From Actinacidiphila rubida (GTDB taxonomy: Bacteria; Actinomycetota; Actinomycetes; Streptomycetales; Streptomycetaceae): 64,000 nt of DNA. Numbering within the stretch: position 1 is the stretch's first letter; each line of letters begins with the position of its first letter. The stretch covers positions 1 through 64,000 of the forward strand of contig NZ_FODD01000005.1 in assembly GCF_900110255.1 (NCBI RefSeq), in the 5' to 3' direction. Made by a program: the position numbers and the translations under genes. Below the pieces are notes generated by a model. That model did not search any database. It saw nothing but the letters and a program-made list of their open reading frames with translations, and was not told the DNA's origin. Positions 53,204-63,999 of the stretch are shown in pieces.

Positions 53204-53540
53204 GACCTCACCCTACGAGCCGGTCGGACGGCTGGGGAGATGCACGGGCAGGTGCGCTCGGCCACAGGTCCGCGGGGCGCGGCCGCGCGGGCCGGGGTGG
53301 CGTGCCCGGGTGGCGTGCGCGGTGGCGCGCTTCCCCCATAGGAGTGAGTTGCCGGTACGCGGACGACTGGACCAATGGCTGCCCGCGGGCGGAGTACGCG
53401 CCCGTATCCCCCGTATGGCGGGGGCTGCCGCCTGCATATTCCACCTTGCATACGAGGTTCGATCTTGCAGAAACCGTTCTTCCATAGGGCAGAGCGGGCG
53501 GAGGCCGGACGGACCAGTGCAGCCCTAGGATCGGCACGCC
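53204..53540. other. Divergent intergenic region hisC / LacI gene
   Basis: 337 bases. Contains TGCATATTCC and TGCATACGAG, and two CTTGCA copies 21 bases apart (about 53444 and 53465), possible operator half-sites. TAGGAT at 53526-53531, nine bases before the LacI start, is a likely -10. Small ORFs present were judged spurious. Confidence 0.45.
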
Positions 53541-54653
53541 ATGACAGCAGCAGGGAAACACCAGGCGAGCCGGCCCCTCGGACGCCGGCTGGAACGGGCG
53601 GGCATCAGGGATGTCGCCGCTGCCGCCGGAGTCTCGATCACGACGGTCTCCGACGCGCTCAACGGCAAGGGCCGACTGCCCGACGCCACCCGACGCCACG
53701 TCCGCGAGGTCGCCGACCGGCTGGGCTACCGCCCGTCCGCCGCCGCCCGCACCCTCCGCACCGGACGCTCGGGCCTGATCGGCCTGACGGTGACGACATA
53801 CGGCGAAGAACCGTTCACGTTCACGGAGTTCGCGTACTTCGCCGAGATGGCCCGCGCCGCCACCTCGGCCGCGCTCGCCCGGGGCTACGCCCTGGTGATC
53901 CTGCCCGCCTCGTCCCGGCACGACGTGTGGGGCAACGTCGCGCTGGACGGCACCGTCGTCATCGACCCCTCCGACCACGACCCCGTGGTCACCGAACTCG
54001 TCCGGCAGGGCGTGCCGGTGGTCAGCGACGGCCGCCCGGCCGGCAGCCTGCCCGTGCACGCCTGGGTCGACAACGACCACGAGGAGGCCGTGCTCGGCAT
54101 CCTCGACCACCTGGCCGCCGCGGGCGCCCGGCGGATCGGCCTGCTGACCGGCACCAGCACCGACACGTACACGCGGCTGTCCACCACCGCGTACCTGGAG
54201 TGGTGCCAACGCGTGGGCCAGGAGCCGGTCTACGAGGCGTACCCGGCCCACGACCCCTGCGCCGGCGCGGTCGCCGCCGACCGCTTACTCGCGCGGCCCG
54301 ACCGCCCCGACGCCGTGTACGGCCTCTTCGACCCCAACGGCACCGACCTGCTCGCCGCCGCCCGCCGCTACGGGTTACGCGTCCCCGACGACCTGCTGCT
54401 GGTCTGCTGCAGCGAGAGCGGCGGCTACGCCGGCACCGATCCGCCGATCACCACCCTGTCCCTGCAACCCCGCCGGATCGGCACCGCGGTGGTGCAGTTG
54501 CTCATCGACGCGATCGAGCGGACCGAGGGGATCGGTCCCGCGCACCCGGTGCAGCAGGTGATGCCCACCGAACTGATCATCCGCGCCTCGTCGCAACGCC
54601 GCCCGCACCGCACGACGGTCAGCCCGCCCCGGGGTCCCGCCCGCGGCGAGTGA
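53541..54653 (+). CDS. LacI-family transcriptional regulator with two TTA codons
   Basis: 370 residues. Helix-turn-helix IRDVAAAAGVSITTVSDALNGKGRLPDATRRHV, followed by a periplasmic-binding-protein-like effector domain (about 80-350). TTA leucine codons occur at codon 249 (54285-54287) and codon 279 (54375-54377). In Streptomyces TTA requires the bldA tRNA, so translation is probably developmentally gated. Effector unknown; the first residues before the helix-turn-helix are Arg-rich. No target gene is adjacent except hisC. Confidence 0.92.
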   Translation: MTAAGKHQASRPLGRRLERAGIRDVAAAAGVSITTVSDALNGKGRLPDATRRHVREVADRLGYRPSAAARTLRTGRSGLIGLTVTTYGEEPFTFTEFAYFAEMARAATSAALARGYALVILPASSRHDVWGNVALDGTVVIDPSDHDPVVTELVRQGVPVVSDGRPAGSLPVHAWVDNDHEEAVLGILDHLAAAGARRIGLLTGTSTDTYTRLSTTAYLEWCQRVGQEPVYEAYPAHDPCAGAVAADRLLARPDRPDAVYGLFDPNGTDLLAAARRYGLRVPDDLLLVCCSESGGYAGTDPPITTLSLQPRRIGTAVVQLLIDAIERTEGIGPAHPVQQVMPTELIIRASSQRRPHRTTVSPPRGPARGE

Positions 54654-54789
54654 CCGCCGGCCCGGCTCCGGCGAGCGGTATTCGGGGTGGTTTGTCTGGA
54701 CCTTCGAAAATCCGGGTGCCTGGGTATGTCACAACGCGCCAGCGTCATTCCTATGATGGGCGGATGGCGGCGCGATCGTGGAGGGGTCG

Positions 54790-55914
54790 ATGACTCAGGG
54801 GGCAGGTCACGGGTACGAACCCGGTACCGGGTACGAGCCCGGATACGAGCCCGCGCCCGTTTACGGGACGGCGCCCGACATCGAGCCGGCCGCGGGCTAC
54901 GAGCACGGCTACCCGGCGCCCGGATCCGTGGGCGCGCCCGTCCCGTCCTACGACGCCGGCACCGCCGCGCCACCGGCGCCCACCGGCTACGAACCCGCCC
55001 GGCCGGACGCCGCGCCGGTCCCGGCGGAGTACACGCCCACGGCCCACGACCTGCCGGTGATCACCGTGAACTCCGAGAAGGGCAGCCGCCCCGGACCGCT
55101 CTACGTCGTCGGCGACGTGCACGGCTACCTGGGCGAACTGCTGGCCGCACTGCACGCCACCGGCCTGGTCGACGAGGACGGGCACTGGTCCGCGGGCAGC
55201 GCCCGCCTCTGGTTCCTCGGCGACTTCACCGACCGCGGGCCCGACGGCATCGGCGTCATCGAACTCGTCATGCAGCTGTCGGCCGAGGCCGCCGCCGCCG
55301 GCGGCTACTGCCGGGCGCTCATGGGCAACCACGAGCTGCTGCTGCTCGGCGCGCACCGGTTCGGGGACATGCCCGTCAACTCCACGGGCGGCACCGCCTC
55401 CTTCCTGGCCGCGTGGCGGCTCAACGGCGGCCAGCCGTCCGACATGGAACGCCTGGAGGACCGGCACCTCACGTGGATCTCCCGGCTGGACGCCGCCCAT
55501 GTCACCGACGGCCATCTGCTGGTGCACTCCGACACCACCGCGTACCTGGAGTACGGCAGCAGCGTGGAGGAGATGAACGACGCGGTGACCGGCGTGCTGC
55601 AGCGCGGCGATGCCGACGAGTGCTGGGACCTGTTCCGCAAGCTGACCAAGCGGTTCGCCTTCCGCGGCGACGGCGGCGCCCAGGCGGCGCGGGAACTGCT
55701 GGGCACGTTCGGCGGCGAGCGGGTCGTGCACGGGCACAGCCCGATTCCGTATCTGCTCGGCGAGGCCGGCGGCGACGCCCCGGCCGACGGCGCCGAGCGG
55801 GGCCACACGGTGAACGGGCCGATGGTCTACGCGGACAGCCTCGCCGTGGCGATGGACGGCGGGGTGACCATGGAGGGCCGCCTGCTGGTCGCCCAACTCC
55901 CCCTGGTCGGCTGA
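54790..55914 (+). CDS. Metallophosphoesterase (PPP-type) with repetitive N terminus
   Basis: 374 residues from ATG 54790, with GGAGGGG upstream; TATGAT at 54752-54757 is a probable -10. Residues 1-90 hold Tyr-Glu-Pro repeats (GYEPGTGYEPGYEP) and are otherwise disordered. The catalytic domain shows YVVGDVHGYLGEL, FLGDFTDRGPDG, LMGNHELLLLGAHR and VVHGHSPIPY, the five PPP metal and phosphate motifs. It resembles protein Ser/Thr phosphatases or bis-nucleoside tetraphosphatases. Substrate unknown. Confidence 0.9.
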   Translation: MTQGAGHGYEPGTGYEPGYEPAPVYGTAPDIEPAAGYEHGYPAPGSVGAPVPSYDAGTAAPPAPTGYEPARPDAAPVPAEYTPTAHDLPVITVNSEKGSRPGPLYVVGDVHGYLGELLAALHATGLVDEDGHWSAGSARLWFLGDFTDRGPDGIGVIELVMQLSAEAAAAGGYCRALMGNHELLLLGAHRFGDMPVNSTGGTASFLAAWRLNGGQPSDMERLEDRHLTWISRLDAAHVTDGHLLVHSDTTAYLEYGSSVEEMNDAVTGVLQRGDADECWDLFRKLTKRFAFRGDGGAQAARELLGTFGGERVVHGHSPIPYLLGEAGGDAPADGAERGHTVNGPMVYADSLAVAMDGGVTMEGRLLVAQLPLVG

Positions 55915-56089
55915 CATCTGACGGAGCGTCAGCATTGAGGGCGGAATCCTTCGCGGAAACCCCGCGATCCGGCAGGGACCGCCACACCCACATTTCCTGG
56001 TTGCACCCTGTCACGGCCTGACGGACCGCCCTACCATCGGCAGTATCCGTTAGGCACACCGCTCTCCAGGCCTCCTGCCGGCCGAGCCG

Positions 56090-56103
56090 GTTCCACGTGG
56101 AAC
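56090..56103. promoter_or_regulatory. parS-like ParB-binding site
   Basis: GTTCCACGTGGAAC, a perfect 14-bp palindrome differing from the parS consensus only at the two symmetric positions. It lies 41 bases upstream of the 56145 gene. Confidence 0.7.
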
Positions 56104-56144
56104 AACCGGCCGTGTACGGAGAGTCGGGGCATCGGGGGACGCAC

Positions 56145-56999
56145 ATGACCAGCGCTCCACATCTGCTCAACGAAGACCGCTCGGATTTCGAGCATGTCCT
56201 CGACGACGCGCTGCGCATCGTCCTCGACGACATGGACGCCGAGTCCGGGTCGCCGCTGAACGCCGAGCAGTTGCGCACCATGGCGCTCGCCGCCTCCGAC
56301 CTGATCGGAGCGGCGGCCGCCGACGAGTACGACACGTACCGCACGCTGCGGGCCGACCTGCGGGAGTCGGCCCGGGAGTCCGCACGGGCCCGCGAGCACC
56401 GGACGTTCGGCTACGCGGCGATGGGCGTCGCCGAGGGCGCCGGATCCGGTGCCGGGCTGTTCGCCGTGATGGCCGTGCTCACACCGATCCTGGCCGGCGC
56501 CGCCGCGGTGATCTTCCTGCTCATCGGCTACGCGCTGGCGGCCGTCTCACCGGAGCCGGCCATCGCCTCCCCGCTGCGCACCGCCGGCTGGTTCTTCGCC
56601 GCGGTCATGGGGGCGTCCGTCCTGCTGGGCGCGGTCGGGCTGGTGCTGACCGCGCTGCGGGACAGCTCCTCGGCGATACACGACACACCCGAGGCCATGC
56701 CGCCCGAGGTCGCCCAGGCCCGCCGGCAGTGGCAGGAGGCCCTGCTGACGCTGGGGCTGCTGCCGTTCCTCGACGACGCCCTGGCCGACGCGGCGGCGAA
56801 CGCCGCGACCGCGGCCACGGCGACCACGGCGGCCACCACGGCCACCGCACCGCCGGCCGCCGCACCCCAGCCGCGGATACCCCGCCTCGGGTACTCCCGG
56901 CCCGACTTCAGCTCGCCGCAGGACTTCACGTCCCCCGACTACAGCGGCCCCGACTTCGGCAGTCCCGGCTTCACCGGGCCCGACCGCCGGCCGGAGTAG
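56145..56999 (+). CDS. Membrane protein of unknown function with Asp-rich N terminus and Pro/Ser tail
   Basis: 284 residues from ATG 56145, with GGGGGAC upstream. A soluble acidic N-terminal helical part (about 1-100) is followed by two or three hydrophobic segments (LFAVMAVLTPILAGAAAVIFLLIGYAL, WFFAAVMGASVLLGAVGLVLTAL), an amphipathic stretch, an Ala/Thr-rich linker and a tail of SPDFSSPQDF-type Ser/Pro/Asp repeats. No family recognised. Confidence 0.78.
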   Translation: MTSAPHLLNEDRSDFEHVLDDALRIVLDDMDAESGSPLNAEQLRTMALAASDLIGAAAADEYDTYRTLRADLRESARESARAREHRTFGYAAMGVAEGAGSGAGLFAVMAVLTPILAGAAAVIFLLIGYALAAVSPEPAIASPLRTAGWFFAAVMGASVLLGAVGLVLTALRDSSSAIHDTPEAMPPEVAQARRQWQEALLTLGLLPFLDDALADAAANAATAATATTAATTATAPPAAAPQPRIPRLGYSRPDFSSPQDFTSPDYSGPDFGSPGFTGPDRRPE

Positions 57000-57105
57000 C
57001 CGCGCCCCCGGTTGGCCGTCGCCGGCTCGCGGGCCCGGCCACCAGCGGATTGACTCGTTCCGACCCAGTTCACTGTCCAGCGACCGGTCGGAACGGGAGA
57101 GGCCC

Positions 57106-57465
57106 ATGCGTGTCCGTCGTCCGCTTGCCGTGCTGTGCGCGATCGCCGCGCTCGCCCTCGGTACGGCAGCCTGCTCCGACTCCTCGGGCGGCCTCATCAC
57201 GGGTTCGCGCGGGCTCACCGTGGTCCGCCAGATCAACAGCCCGGTGCAGAACGACTGCCAGGGCTTCGGCCCCGTCGGGGTGGACCGGGTCGTCAACAAC
57301 ACCGGCGTCGACATCCGCCTGCACAAGAACCTCGACTGCACCGACCCGCCCGGCCAGACCAGCTTCTACCTCGGTACCAGCCTGTCGGCCAACACCGCCG
57401 GCACCCCGGGCCTGTGGAAGAGCTTCGCTCCCGTCGGCTGGCCCCCTCCCGTCTCGGTCAACTAG
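57106..57465 (+). CDS. Small lipoprotein
   Basis: 119 residues with GGGAGAGG upstream. RRPLAVLCAIAALALGTAAC is a lipoprotein signal with the lipobox GTAAC. The exported part has conserved-looking Cys at NDCQGF and LDCTD that could pair. No domain recognised. Its 3' end lies 12 bases from the convergent STAND gene. Confidence 0.78.
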   Translation: MRVRRPLAVLCAIAALALGTAACSDSSGGLITGSRGLTVVRQINSPVQNDCQGFGPVGVDRVVNNTGVDIRLHKNLDCTDPPGQTSFYLGTSLSANTAGTPGLWKSFAPVGWPPPVSVN

Positions 57466-57476
57466 GGCGCCCCGCG

Positions 57477-59735
57477 TCAGGGGGCCGTCCTGGGAAGCGC
57501 CGGGATGGGACGCGCCGGCAGTGCGTCGATCCTGGCCCGGACCTCGGCGGCCCGTGCCACGCGCAGGGCGGTGAACTGTTCGGCGGCCTGGTTCCAGGTG
57601 GCGCGGGCCTGCTCGACGTCGCCGCGTTCCAGCAGGGCCGAGGCGAGGTGGTCCAGTACCTGGCCGCGGTGGAATCCGAGCTGGAGCTCCTCGCAGATCC
57701 CCAGCGCCGTGCGGTAGTCGGCGATCGCCGTGTCGAGATCACCCAGGCGCTGCCGGGCGTACCCGAGGGTGTCCCAGGTCCCGGCCTCGTGGCCGCGGTC
57801 GCCGAGTTCACGCAGGATCGGAAGGGCCTCCTCGCACGCGTCCACGGCCTCCTGGTACGCGTCGAGCAGGGCCAGGAACCAGGCCACGGCGCTCAGCCCG
57901 CGGGCGATCCCGGCGGGCCGGCCGAGGTCGCGGGCGATCGCCAGCGAGTTCCGCGCGTGCCGCAGGGCCTCGGGATACCGGCCCTGGTGGTCGCGCAGCG
58001 TGCAGACGCGGTGTTCGAAGCGCACCTGCTGTTCGAGGGGCAGGCGGGGCAGGTACGCGAGCATGAGGTCGATCGCCCTCTCGGCCTCCTCCGCGTCCCC
58101 CGGCCCGATCACCGCCGCATGGGCCAGGTGGTGGCAGATCGAGGCGATCGCGACCGGATCGTCGAGGGCGAGGGCCGCGGCGAGCGCGAGGCCCTGGGCG
58201 GCGATCTCCTCGGCCCAGCGGCCCGCGGCCTGGTGGTAGCGCGTCCACTCCAGGGCCACGTCGACGCGGTGGCGCCGCAGCCGCGGACCGTCCAGGGAGC
58301 GCAGCGCGGCCGCGGCCGTCGACTCCTCCTGGCGGTACCAGTCCAGGGCCTCCTCGCGACCTTCGATCGCGACGGACACCACACCCGGCACCGGGACGTC
58401 CGGCAGTCCTGAGGGGTAGTCCCACAGGAACCGGTTGCCGGCGTGGGCGTTGTGCCGCAGGTAGTCCAGGAGGCGGATCTCGGCGCCCGCCCGGTCGTCC
58501 CCCTCCCGGTCCATGAGTTCCGCGCCGTAGGCGCGCACGAGGTCGTGCAGGACGTAGCGGCCGTCGGCGTCGCGGGACAGCAGGCTGGCGGAGGTCAGCC
58601 GGCGCAGGTGCTGGCGGGCCGTGGCCATCGGCGTCCCCCGCAGGCAGGCGGCGGCCTCGGCGGACAGCGCCGGGCCGGGATGGACGCTGAGGTAGCGGAA
58701 GAACTGCTGGGTCTCGGCCGTGAGCGCACGGTAGGACCAGGAGAAGACGGCACGCACGTCGACCCGGCGGTCGTCGGCCGCCAGTGCGTCCAACCGCGGT
58801 TGGGACTCGCGCAGTTCGCGCACACCGACCCGCAGCGGCATCCCCGGCGCGGCGGTCAGCTGCGCGCCGACGATGGCGACGGCGAGCGGGAGGAAGCCGC
58901 ACAGCTCGACGAGTTCGGCGGCGTCCTCGGGCTCCGCCGCGCAGCGCCCCTCACCGATCCGGGCCGCCAGCCCGGCCAGGGCCTCGGCCGGCGTCCACAC
59001 GTCCAGGCTGATCAGCGAGGCGCCCTCGGTCGCCACCAGCCCGGGGAGCTGGTCGCGGGAGGTGACGATGGTCAGGCACCCGGCCGACGCCGGGAGCAGC
59101 GGCCTGACCTGCTCGGCGTCGCGCGCGTTGTCCAGGACCACGACGAGCTGCCGGGAGGCGGTCCGTTCCCGGAACAGTGCGCTGCGCTGCTCGGTGTGGC
59201 GGGGGATGTCGCTGCTGGGCACCCCCAGCGCGGTCAGGAATCCGCCGAGGGCCTCACCCGGATCCAGGGGGCTGCCGGTGTCCTGGAAGGCACGCAGGTT
59301 CACATACAGCTGGCCGTCGGGGAAGCGGTCCGCCACCTGGTGCGCCCAGTGCACCGCGAGCGCGGTCTTGCCCACCCCGGCCATGCCGCCGATCACGCAG
59401 ATCACGGCCTGCCCGGCCGCCGGCGAGCCGAAGGCGCGCACGACCTCCAGCGCGCGCTCCCGGCCGCGGAAGACCGCCAGGTCCGGCGGCAGCTGCTGCG
59501 GCGTTCGCCCGGTACGCCGGGCGGACGCCTGCACCACCCGGCGCCGTCCGTCCTCGTCGAGCTCCAGGGCGTCCAGCAACTCGTTCATCGTCGACTGGCG
59601 CGGCAGCCGCTTGCCGCGCTCGATGTCGCTGATGGCCCGCACGCTCACCCCGGACGCCTCGGCCAGGCCCTCCAGCGTCAGCAGCGAACGCTGCCGCGCC
59701 TCGCGCAGCAGCGGGCCGAGCGTGCCCCGGTCCAT
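57477..59735 (-). CDS. XRE-STAND ATPase-TPR transcriptional regulator
   Basis: 752 residues from ATG 59735, preceded by GGAGGTGGG. XRE helix-turn-helix (about 10-65: LEGLAEASGVSVRAISDIERGKRLP), NB-ARC/STAND ATPase (about 85-370) with P-loop GMAGVGKTALAVHW and Walker B QLVVVLDN, then a winged-helix region and TPR-like repeats (about 480-740). This is the AfsR-like helix-turn-helix/NB-ARC/TPR layout without a SARP domain. It probably senses a ligand through the TPRs and acts as an ATP switch on transcription. Confidence 0.9.
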   Translation of the reverse strand: MDRGTLGPLLREARQRSLLTLEGLAEASGVSVRAISDIERGKRLPRQSTMNELLDALELDEDGRRRVVQASARRTGRTPQQLPPDLAVFRGRERALEVVRAFGSPAAGQAVICVIGGMAGVGKTALAVHWAHQVADRFPDGQLYVNLRAFQDTGSPLDPGEALGGFLTALGVPSSDIPRHTEQRSALFRERTASRQLVVVLDNARDAEQVRPLLPASAGCLTIVTSRDQLPGLVATEGASLISLDVWTPAEALAGLAARIGEGRCAAEPEDAAELVELCGFLPLAVAIVGAQLTAAPGMPLRVGVRELRESQPRLDALAADDRRVDVRAVFSWSYRALTAETQQFFRYLSVHPGPALSAEAAACLRGTPMATARQHLRRLTSASLLSRDADGRYVLHDLVRAYGAELMDREGDDRAGAEIRLLDYLRHNAHAGNRFLWDYPSGLPDVPVPGVVSVAIEGREEALDWYRQEESTAAAALRSLDGPRLRRHRVDVALEWTRYHQAAGRWAEEIAAQGLALAAALALDDPVAIASICHHLAHAAVIGPGDAEEAERAIDLMLAYLPRLPLEQQVRFEHRVCTLRDHQGRYPEALRHARNSLAIARDLGRPAGIARGLSAVAWFLALLDAYQEAVDACEEALPILRELGDRGHEAGTWDTLGYARQRLGDLDTAIADYRTALGICEELQLGFHRGQVLDHLASALLERGDVEQARATWNQAAEQFTALRVARAAEVRARIDALPARPIPALPRTAP

Positions 59736-59883
59736 AACCCACCTCCGTGCCGCTGTCCGGCGTGCTGGTTCGGCGTCCTTGCCGAAGGCAGGTGCGGTCG
59801 CGCGTGAACACCACGAACGTAACATCGCGGGATCGAACGCCCGCGCCGCGTCCCACCAGCCGGGCAGCACTCAGCAGGGCACG

Positions 59884-59919
59884 CCCGAGGGGCCCCGGCC
59901 GTGGCCAGGACCCCTCGGG
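59884..59919 (-). terminator. thiC terminator hairpin
   Basis: GGACCCCTCGGG pairs with CCCGAGGGGCC with one wobble, 20 bases past the thiC stop. Confidence 0.65.
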
Positions 59920-59938
59920 AAGCGTCGGTGGAGTGGGG

Positions 59939-61817
<1,879 letters not shown>

Positions 61818-61888
61818 TTGTGCAAAGGTGGCCCCAACGGTAGCGAACGGTTGCGGACACACACCAGAGGCCTTGCGATGATCGGCGC

Positions 61889-63331
61889 GTGGACTCCTCC
61901 CCAGCCGCCGCGCACGGCCCCGCTCACGAGCACGGTCCCGGCAGCACGCCGGCCACAGGCCACGGCACCGGTCACGGCACCGGTCACGGCCCGGGGCACG
62001 GTCACGGGCACAGCCACGGGCCGGTGCCGCCGGTCTCGAAGCACCTGCGGAAGGTGATCGCCGCGATCCTGGTGCCGTTCGCGGCCGCGGTGGTGGCGGG
62101 CCTGGTGCTGCTGTGGCCGGGCGGCGCTCCCGGGCACGACCGCACGGGCGTCGGCTTCGACCAGCAGACCCGCAAGGGCACGGTCGTCGCGCTGGTCGGC
62201 ATCTCCTGCAAGGCGGCGAACGCCCTGCCCGACCAGCCCGCTTCGGGCGGTCCGGTCAGCGACGCGTGCCAGAAGGCCACGATCGAGGTGACCGCCGGTC
62301 CGGACAAGGGCGCGCGCTTCACCGAGATCGTGCAGCCGGACCAGACCCGCCGCTACACGCGGGGCGAGGGCGTGGTCCTCGCCTACGCGCCGAAGGCTCC
62401 GCCGGGCCAGCACTACTCCGTCGTCGACATCCAGCGCGGCATGCCGCTCGCGCTGCTGGCCGGCATCTTCGCGCTGGCGGTGATCGTCGTGGGACGGCTG
62501 CGCGGCGTCATGGCGCTGGTCGCGCTCGCGGTGTCGTTCGCGGTGCTGACGCTGTTCATCCTCCCGGCGATCCTGCGCGGCGACGATCCGCTGCTGGTCG
62601 CGGTGATCGGCGGCAGCGCCATCATGCTGGCCGCGCTGTACATGTGCCACGGCCTGAACGCCCGCACCTCGGTCGCGGTGATCGGCACGCTGTGCTCCCT
62701 GTTCCTGATCGGCCTGCTGGGCTCGGCCTTCATCGGCTGGGCCCACCTGACCGGCAACACCTCGGACGAGACCGGCCTGATCCACACGCTGTACCCGCAC
62801 ATCGAGATCAAGGGCGTGCTGCTGGCGGGGATCATCATCGGCTCGCTGGGCGTGCTCGACGACGTGACGGTGACGCAGGTCGCCGCGGTGTGGGAGCTGA
62901 AGGACGCCGATCCGGGGGCGAGCTGGCGCACGCTGTACGGCGCGGGGATGCGCATCGGGCGGGACCACATCGCGTCTGTCGTCAACACCCTGGTGATGGC
63001 GTACGCCGGTGCGGCGCTGCCGCTGCTGCTGCTCTTCTCGATCGCCCGCAGCGGTGTGGTGCAGGTGGCGGACAGCGAGCTGGTCGCCGAGGAGATCGTG
63101 CGCACCCTGGTGGGCAGCATCGGGCTGGTGGCGTCGGTGCCGGTGACGACGGCACTGGCCGCGCTCGTGGTCGGCGCCGACCGCGGGCTGCGCGGCAGCG
63201 GGTCCGGACACACGACCGCCGGCCGCCCGCTCGCGGGAGGTCCCGCGGTGCCGGGGCAGCCGGCCGGGGTCCGGGGCGCGGGGCGCCCCGGGGGCTCGGG
63301 CGGCGGCAGTCACCGCCGCCGGGCGAAGTGA
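61889..63331 (+). CDS. YibE/F-family membrane protein with His-rich N terminus
   Basis: 480 residues, GTG start. About 45 N-terminal residues are His/Gly-rich (HGTGHGTGHGPGHGHGHSHG), a likely metal-binding tail. One helix leads to an extracytoplasmic domain (about 75-180), then seven or so helices (MPLALLAGIFALAVIVVG, LLAGIIIGSLGVLDDVTVTQ) with the family motif GSLGVLDDVTVTQ. A Gly/Arg-rich tail ends the protein. Transport function unproven. Confidence 0.9.
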   Translation: MDSSPAAAHGPAHEHGPGSTPATGHGTGHGTGHGPGHGHGHSHGPVPPVSKHLRKVIAAILVPFAAAVVAGLVLLWPGGAPGHDRTGVGFDQQTRKGTVVALVGISCKAANALPDQPASGGPVSDACQKATIEVTAGPDKGARFTEIVQPDQTRRYTRGEGVVLAYAPKAPPGQHYSVVDIQRGMPLALLAGIFALAVIVVGRLRGVMALVALAVSFAVLTLFILPAILRGDDPLLVAVIGGSAIMLAALYMCHGLNARTSVAVIGTLCSLFLIGLLGSAFIGWAHLTGNTSDETGLIHTLYPHIEIKGVLLAGIIIGSLGVLDDVTVTQVAAVWELKDADPGASWRTLYGAGMRIGRDHIASVVNTLVMAYAGAALPLLLLFSIARSGVVQVADSELVAEEIVRTLVGSIGLVASVPVTTALAALVVGADRGLRGSGSGHTTAGRPLAGGPAVPGQPAGVRGAGRPGGSGGGSHRRRAK

Positions 63332-63359
63332 GCGCCCCGCCACCGCGGACGGCGCTCAC
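63328..63359. terminator. Hairpin between convergent genes
   Basis: GTGAGCGCC and GGCGCTCAC form a 9-bp stem between the YibE/F and DUF5326 stops (63331 and 63367). Confidence 0.6.
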
Positions 63360-63366
63360 CGGGGTG

Positions 63367-63579
63367 TCACCAGTCGCGCTTGGACCCGCCGCCCCCGGTG
63401 ACCCGCTTCACCACGAGGACCAGGGCGCCGACGAGGATCACGAAGACGATGACCTTGAACAGCAGGCCGACCACGATGCTGATCAGGCTCGCGATGAGTC
63501 CGCCGAAGACCACCAGCGCGATGACCGGGATGCCGATCCACTTGACCCACCAGGGCAGGTTCTTCAGCAGGTTGTCCAT
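63367..63579 (-). CDS. DUF5326-type small membrane protein
   Basis: 70 residues from ATG 63579, preceded by AAGGAGAC. Two hydrophobic helices (WIGIPVIALVVFGGLIASLI and VVGLLFKVIVFVILVGALVLVV) and a basic GGGSKRDW tail. Matches DUF5326 proteins common in streptomycetes (recalled). Function unknown. Confidence 0.85.
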   Translation of the reverse strand: MDNLLKNLPWWVKWIGIPVIALVVFGGLIASLISIVVGLLFKVIVFVILVGALVLVVKRVTGGGGSKRDW

Positions 63580-63687
63580 GACGCTCGTAGTCTCCTTGTT
63601 TGCCGTAGCGTTCCGGTACTTCGAGAGTAGGGCCATCCCGACCCCGCGCGGAGGCCCGGGAGCCCTCGTCCGACCCTGAACGCACCC

Positions 63688-63999
63688 CTAGGGTTCCGGG
63701 GGCGAGAACACCACGACGACCCTGAGGTCCTCGCTGATGTGGTGGAAGCGGTGCGCCGTCCCGGCCGGGACGAACACCACGCTGCCGCGCGCCACCGCGG
63801 TCGTCTCGTCACCCACGGTGAGCGAGGCGCGGCCGCTGACCACCAGGTAGATCTCGTCCTGGGCGTGCGGGGCCTGCGGGTCCTGCTGCCCCGCGGACAG
63901 CGCGTACAGCCCGGCCGACATACTGCGTTCCTTGAGAAAGCGCAGGTAGGCGCCCTGGTTGGCCGCGCGTTCCGCGTCCAGGTCGTCCAGCCGGAACAC
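63688..63999 (-). CDS. Cupin-domain protein (start near window edge)
   Basis: 103 residues from GTG 63999, close to the window end, so the true start could be further upstream. The cupin motifs HAQDEIYLVVSGRASLTVGD and GSVVFVPAGTAHRFHHIS give metal-ligand His and Glu residues of a small single-domain cupin. Enzymatic or regulatory role unknown. Confidence 0.8.
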   Translation of the reverse strand: MFRLDDLDAERAANQGAYLRFLKERSMSAGLYALSAGQQDPQAPHAQDEIYLVVSGRASLTVGDETTAVARGSVVFVPAGTAHRFHHISEDLRVVVVFSPPEP

